Assembly (NCBI GenBank): GCA_029932755.1
Contig: JAOZPK010000011.1
Location: 1-26,782, forward strand
Direction: 5' to 3'
Source of the DNA: Candidatus Cloacimonadota bacterium
Lineage (GTDB): Bacteria; Cloacimonadota; Cloacimonadia; Cloacimonadales; TCS61
Length of the DNA stretch: 26,782 bases
Under the pieces are notes generated by a model. That model saw only the letters and a list, made by a program, of their open reading frames with translations. It made no database searches and was not told the DNA's origin. Of this stretch, positions 24,159 to 26,782 are shown one piece after another. Both the position numbers and the translations under genes were made by a program. Positions within the stretch are counted from its first letter, which is position 1; each line of letters begins with the position of its first letter.

Positions 24159-25055
24159 ATGAAAGAAATAATATTTATCATACTATTAATCCTCATTACC
24201 ACAATTTTATCCGCTGAAGTGATCTCTGTAATACTTCCGGAAACAGAAACGGTTAAGTTAACACCTTACGCAACATTTGATTTTGCTGATATTAACGAGT
24301 CTTCTGCAATCGTGAAAAGCCGTGTTTGGGATGATGTTTATTGGACATTAAACGATTCCGGCTGCAACAACCGTATCTTCCCATTTAACAGCAAAGGTGA
24401 ATTATACCGAGCAGAATGGTACAAAGAAAAAAACGGCGGCATATTCATCGGTAATGCTATAAATATCGACTGGGAAGAGATGACAACCGATAATAATGGA
24501 AATCTTTATGTTTGTGATACCGGTAATAATTTTAATACTCGGAAAGACCTGGCTATCCATGTTTTAAAAGACCCATTCCCAACTGCTACCGGAAACACAA
24601 CATCTTTCCAAACAATAAAATTCTATTATCCTGAACAAAAAGAATTTCCGGCTGTTCCAAATAACTTTGATTGCGAAGCTGTTTTTTGGGCAAATGGTAA
24701 TTTGTATCTTCTAACAAAACACCGTGCAGATACGCAAACACATCTTTACAGATTCGATAGTTTAGATCAAATGAAGATAAATCCCATAACAAGAATCGGA
24801 ACATTTGAAATTGGTGGAATGGTTACTGCTGCTGATGCATCTATAGACGGAACAAAACTGGCAGTTCTCACATATAATAATATCTGGGTTTTCGAAGCTG
24901 AAGATGGAGATTATTTTAACGGTAAGATAAGCTGGCTTCCAATTAATGCAAACCAAAGTGAAGCTGTCTGTTTTGATGGTGACGATCTTATCATTACAAG
25001 TGAACAGATGGAACTTTTTAAGCTTCCAATATCTGAACTTATTCCGGTTAATTAA
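24159..25055 (+). CDS. Exported beta-propeller-like protein
   Basis: A signal peptide (MKEIIFIILLILITTILSA) leads a 280-residue mature protein of repeated beta strands. The pattern ESSAIVKSRVWDDVYWTLND-SG, then DWEEMTTDNNGNLYVCDTGNN and EAVFWANGNLYLLTK, matches periplasmic or secreted six-bladed propellers in which short Asp-rich turns end each blade. The cysteines are few and no catalytic motif is recognised. GGAGC precedes the ATG by five bases, 20 bases after hslU. It may be transcribed with hslUV without sharing their function. Its stop overlaps the next start (TAATG), so the next protein is the more likely partner. Confidence 0.75.
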   Translation: MKEIIFIILLILITTILSAEVISVILPETETVKLTPYATFDFADINESSAIVKSRVWDDVYWTLNDSGCNNRIFPFNSKGELYRAEWYKEKNGGIFIGNAINIDWEEMTTDNNGNLYVCDTGNNFNTRKDLAIHVLKDPFPTATGNTTSFQTIKFYYPEQKEFPAVPNNFDCEAVFWANGNLYLLTKHRADTQTHLYRFDSLDQMKINPITRIGTFEIGGMVTAADASIDGTKLAVLTYNNIWVFEAEDGDYFNGKISWLPINANQSEAVCFDGDDLIITSEQMELFKLPISELIPVN

Positions 25056-25702
25056 TGAAGAAAGTTCTTCTTACTATTTTCTTCCTTCCAATTCTGCTTT
25101 TTGGTGAAACAACTAACAATTACAAAATTGCAATCGGTGAAGATATTTATTATTCTTCATTCAGCATTGCTAAAACAGACTCATTAATTCTGTACATTTA
25201 CAGACACGAAGCAGAAGAACAGATCAATTATTACAATCAAAACGGAACAACACAAAAATTTACACATAAAGATAGCACAAACAACATTGATCTAATCGCA
25301 ATTAAAGATGGAAAAAAAATAATCCTAAAGGGAATCTCATGTGAAAATATTATCGATACAGTAATTAAGATCGATGAGAGCCCATGGAAACAGTCGATGT
25401 CATACTCTTTATCAGAATTTGCTTTAAGTGGTGAAGAAAAGATAGAATACTGGATAATTCGTCTTGATAAATTTAAAGGTGAGAAAATGCAGGCAGAAAA
25501 AGCCGGCATCGAAGATATAACTATCAATGATAAACAGTATCATACTGCCAAAGTTAAAATAAGCGCCGCAGGGCTTCGTTCTAAGTTCTGGTCTGGTCAT
25601 TACTGGTTTGAAGTTTCAGACGGCTTATTCTTAAAATATGAAGGCTGGAACGGTCTTCCGGGTTCTACTAAAACAATTATCGAACTTATAGAGAAGGAGT
25701 AA
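25055..25702 (+). CDS. Exported DUF3108-like protein
   Basis: A short signal peptide (MKKVLLTIFFLPILLFGE) precedes about 198 residues of beta-rich sequence. The end (YHTAKVKISAAGLRSKFWSG followed by WFEVSDGLFLKYEG) resembles DUF3108 and similar proteins, in which a strand pair names the deviation between a measured quantity and the expressed ‘degradation’ form; the biochemical role is unknown to me. The gene overlaps the preceding one by one base and ends three bases before the lipid-kinase start, so it belongs to a run of envelope-related genes. The family call is tentative. Confidence 0.55.
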   Translation: MKKVLLTIFFLPILLFGETTNNYKIAIGEDIYYSSFSIAKTDSLILYIYRHEAEEQINYYNQNGTTQKFTHKDSTNNIDLIAIKDGKKIILKGISCENIIDTVIKIDESPWKQSMSYSLSEFALSGEEKIEYWIIRLDKFKGEKMQAEKAGIEDITINDKQYHTAKVKISAAGLRSKFWSGHYWFEVSDGLFLKYEGWNGLPGSTKTIIELIEKE

Positions 25703-25705
25703 TAA

Positions 25706-26647
25706 GTGGGAATTGCTAATATCAAACATTTTTCTGTGATATTTAATCCAACCGCTGGAAAGGGAAATGCAGAAAAAAAACTTCCAGTCATAAAACAATT
25801 TTTCAAAGATCACAATTTAAATTACGAAATCCATACTACTGAAAGAATAGGACATGCAATTGTTTTAGCAGAAAATTTATGTAAAGATCCTAATGCCGCA
25901 ATTATTGCAGCAGGTGGAGATGGAACAATAAATGAAGTTATCAATGGATTGATGCTGGCAAAAAATAATGATCCCAAACTCTCCCCCATTTTTGGAGTTC
26001 TTGCAATTGGACGTGGAAATGACTTTGCTTTTGGTGCTGGTGTTTCAGCTACTCTTGAAGATTGTTTAAAAGCCCTTTTAGAAGGACATATTCAACAGAT
26101 GGATGTTGGTTTGATTACAGGTGGAGATTATCCGGAAGGAAGATATTTTGGAAATGGAATCGGTGTTGGTTTTGATACAATCGTTGGATTAGAAGCAGCC
26201 AAGATGAAACATATTCATGGTGCTGCCGGTTACATGATCGGTGCATTAAAAACTTTAATCACTTATCCTGCTGCCCCTGAAATAGAAATGGATATCAATG
26301 GAGAAAAGGGAGTTTATACTCCTGCTCTCGTTTCTATAATGAATGGTCGCAGAATGGGTGGAACTTTTTTTATGGCTCCTGATGGAAAGAACAATGACGG
26401 ACTCCTGAATTTATGTATGACCCAGCAGGGAACTCGGCGTAAACTTTTACAAACAATGTTCCATTATACAAAAGGAACGCAGGGGCAGCTTGATAATACA
26501 AAGACTGCTCTCATCTCTTCTATTACTCTTAAAGCACTTAATGGGGAAATGGCTGTTCATGCAGATGGAGAGACAATTTGTGAGAAAGGTAAATTATTGG
26601 AGATCAGTTGCGTTCCAAATGCGTTGAATATTATAAAGGCAATTTAA
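25706..26647 (+). CDS. Diacylglycerol/lipid kinase, YegS/DgkB family
   Basis: This enzyme phosphorylates a lipid such as diacylglycerol with ATP at the inner membrane face. The 313 residues start with FNPTAGKG (13-20), contain the nucleotide-binding GGDGT (70-74) followed by NEVINGLM, then AIGRGNDFAFG, GNGIGVGFDT and near the end AVHADGE, the standard motif set. The start is GTG at 25706, with AAGGAG seven bases upstream. The acyltransferase start follows at once, which supports a role in phosphatidate supply. Confidence 0.92.
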   Translation: MGIANIKHFSVIFNPTAGKGNAEKKLPVIKQFFKDHNLNYEIHTTERIGHAIVLAENLCKDPNAAIIAAGGDGTINEVINGLMLAKNNDPKLSPIFGVLAIGRGNDFAFGAGVSATLEDCLKALLEGHIQQMDVGLITGGDYPEGRYFGNGIGVGFDTIVGLEAAKMKHIHGAAGYMIGALKTLITYPAAPEIEMDINGEKGVYTPALVSIMNGRRMGGTFFMAPDGKNNDGLLNLCMTQQGTRRKLLQTMFHYTKGTQGQLDNTKTALISSITLKALNGEMAVHADGETICEKGKLLEISCVPNALNIIKAI

Positions 26648-26648
26648 A

Positions 26649-26782
26649 TTGAATTTATCCGGTAAAGTTGCAGCGATTATTATTCATGCAATTTTACGAA
26701 CCATTTGCAAAGTTGATTCTAAAGAAATAAAAAAAATCCCGATAAAAGGTCCATATATAATTGCCGTAAATCATATTAATTT
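26649..26782 (+). CDS. plsC: 1-acylglycerol-3-phosphate acyltransferase-like protein, N-terminal part
   Basis: Only 44 codons lie in the window. TTG at 26649 is the likely start, two bases after the lipid-kinase stop; no strong ribosome site is seen. The fragment ends with GPYIIAVNHINF, in which NH is the beginning of the catalytic NHxxxxD motif of PlsC-type acyltransferases, which add an acyl chain to lysophosphatidic acid. The aspartate lies beyond the edge. Placement after a lipid kinase fits phospholipid synthesis. Confidence 0.75.
   Translation, partial: MNLSGKVAAIIIHAILRTICKVDSKEIKKIPIKGPYIIAVNHIN

Noticed and set aside
1..26782. tRNA, rRNA, CRISPR array or insertion sequence
   Set aside because: No tRNA-like cloverleaf arms with CCA end, no rRNA-like sequence, no regularly spaced repeats and no transposase motifs were seen in the gaps between genes.

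Overview
The window is AT-rich and densely coded. It holds about 28 protein genes (two cut by the window edges), no recognisable rRNA or tRNA, no insertion sequence and no CRISPR array. Signal peptides, lipoprotein lipoboxes, a beta-helix/PKD surface protein and a phospholipid kinase/acyltransferase pair suggest a Gram-negative cell. Indolepyruvate:ferredoxin oxidoreductase genes suggest an anaerobic amino-acid user. Together with the DUF6754 membrane cluster this would suit an FCB-group relative such as Candidatus Cloacimonadota; that placement is an inference from gene content, not a phylogenetic test.

Left part (1-2972): the end of an oligopeptidase B gene, an SGNH-hydrolase lipoprotein (DUF4886-like), and on the minus strand a beta-helix/PKD/fibronectin-like surface protein that looks like a decaying gene. 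Its apparent start is ATA, codon 3 is TAA, and an in-frame TGA interrupts its last domain.

Transport operon (3362-7763): seven tightly packed genes make a dedicated ECF transporter: a YkoE-like S component, three exported proteins that look like sulfite-oxidase-fold domains without an obvious catalytic cysteine, two ATPases and EcfT. Exported binding-like domains between the S and A genes make this the most unusual system here. The substrate is unknown.

Membrane cluster (7876-11162): four genes (DUF6754 protein, two polytopic membrane proteins and one doubly anchored exported-domain protein) look like one uncharacterised envelope complex. A TPR-GGDEF diguanylate cyclase gene starts 23 bases after them. 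Then come MobB with an added cysteine cluster, a small APH/kinase-fold protein overlapping the mobB end, a minus-strand lipoprotein, and two tandem RRM RNA-binding proteins that end in a strong terminator.

Right part (15840-26782): iorA-iorB on the minus strand, diverging from a housekeeping run tilS-hpt-ftsH-hslV-hslU (tRNA-Ile lysidine synthesis, purine salvage and two ATP-dependent proteases). After these lie an exported beta-propeller-like protein, an exported DUF3108-like protein, a YegS-type lipid kinase and the beginning of a PlsC-like acyltransferase. Noteworthy details are a hairpin placed between the Shine-Dalgarno sequence and the start codon of hpt, an IorA without its usual ferredoxin tail, and an FtsH with two motif substitutions.
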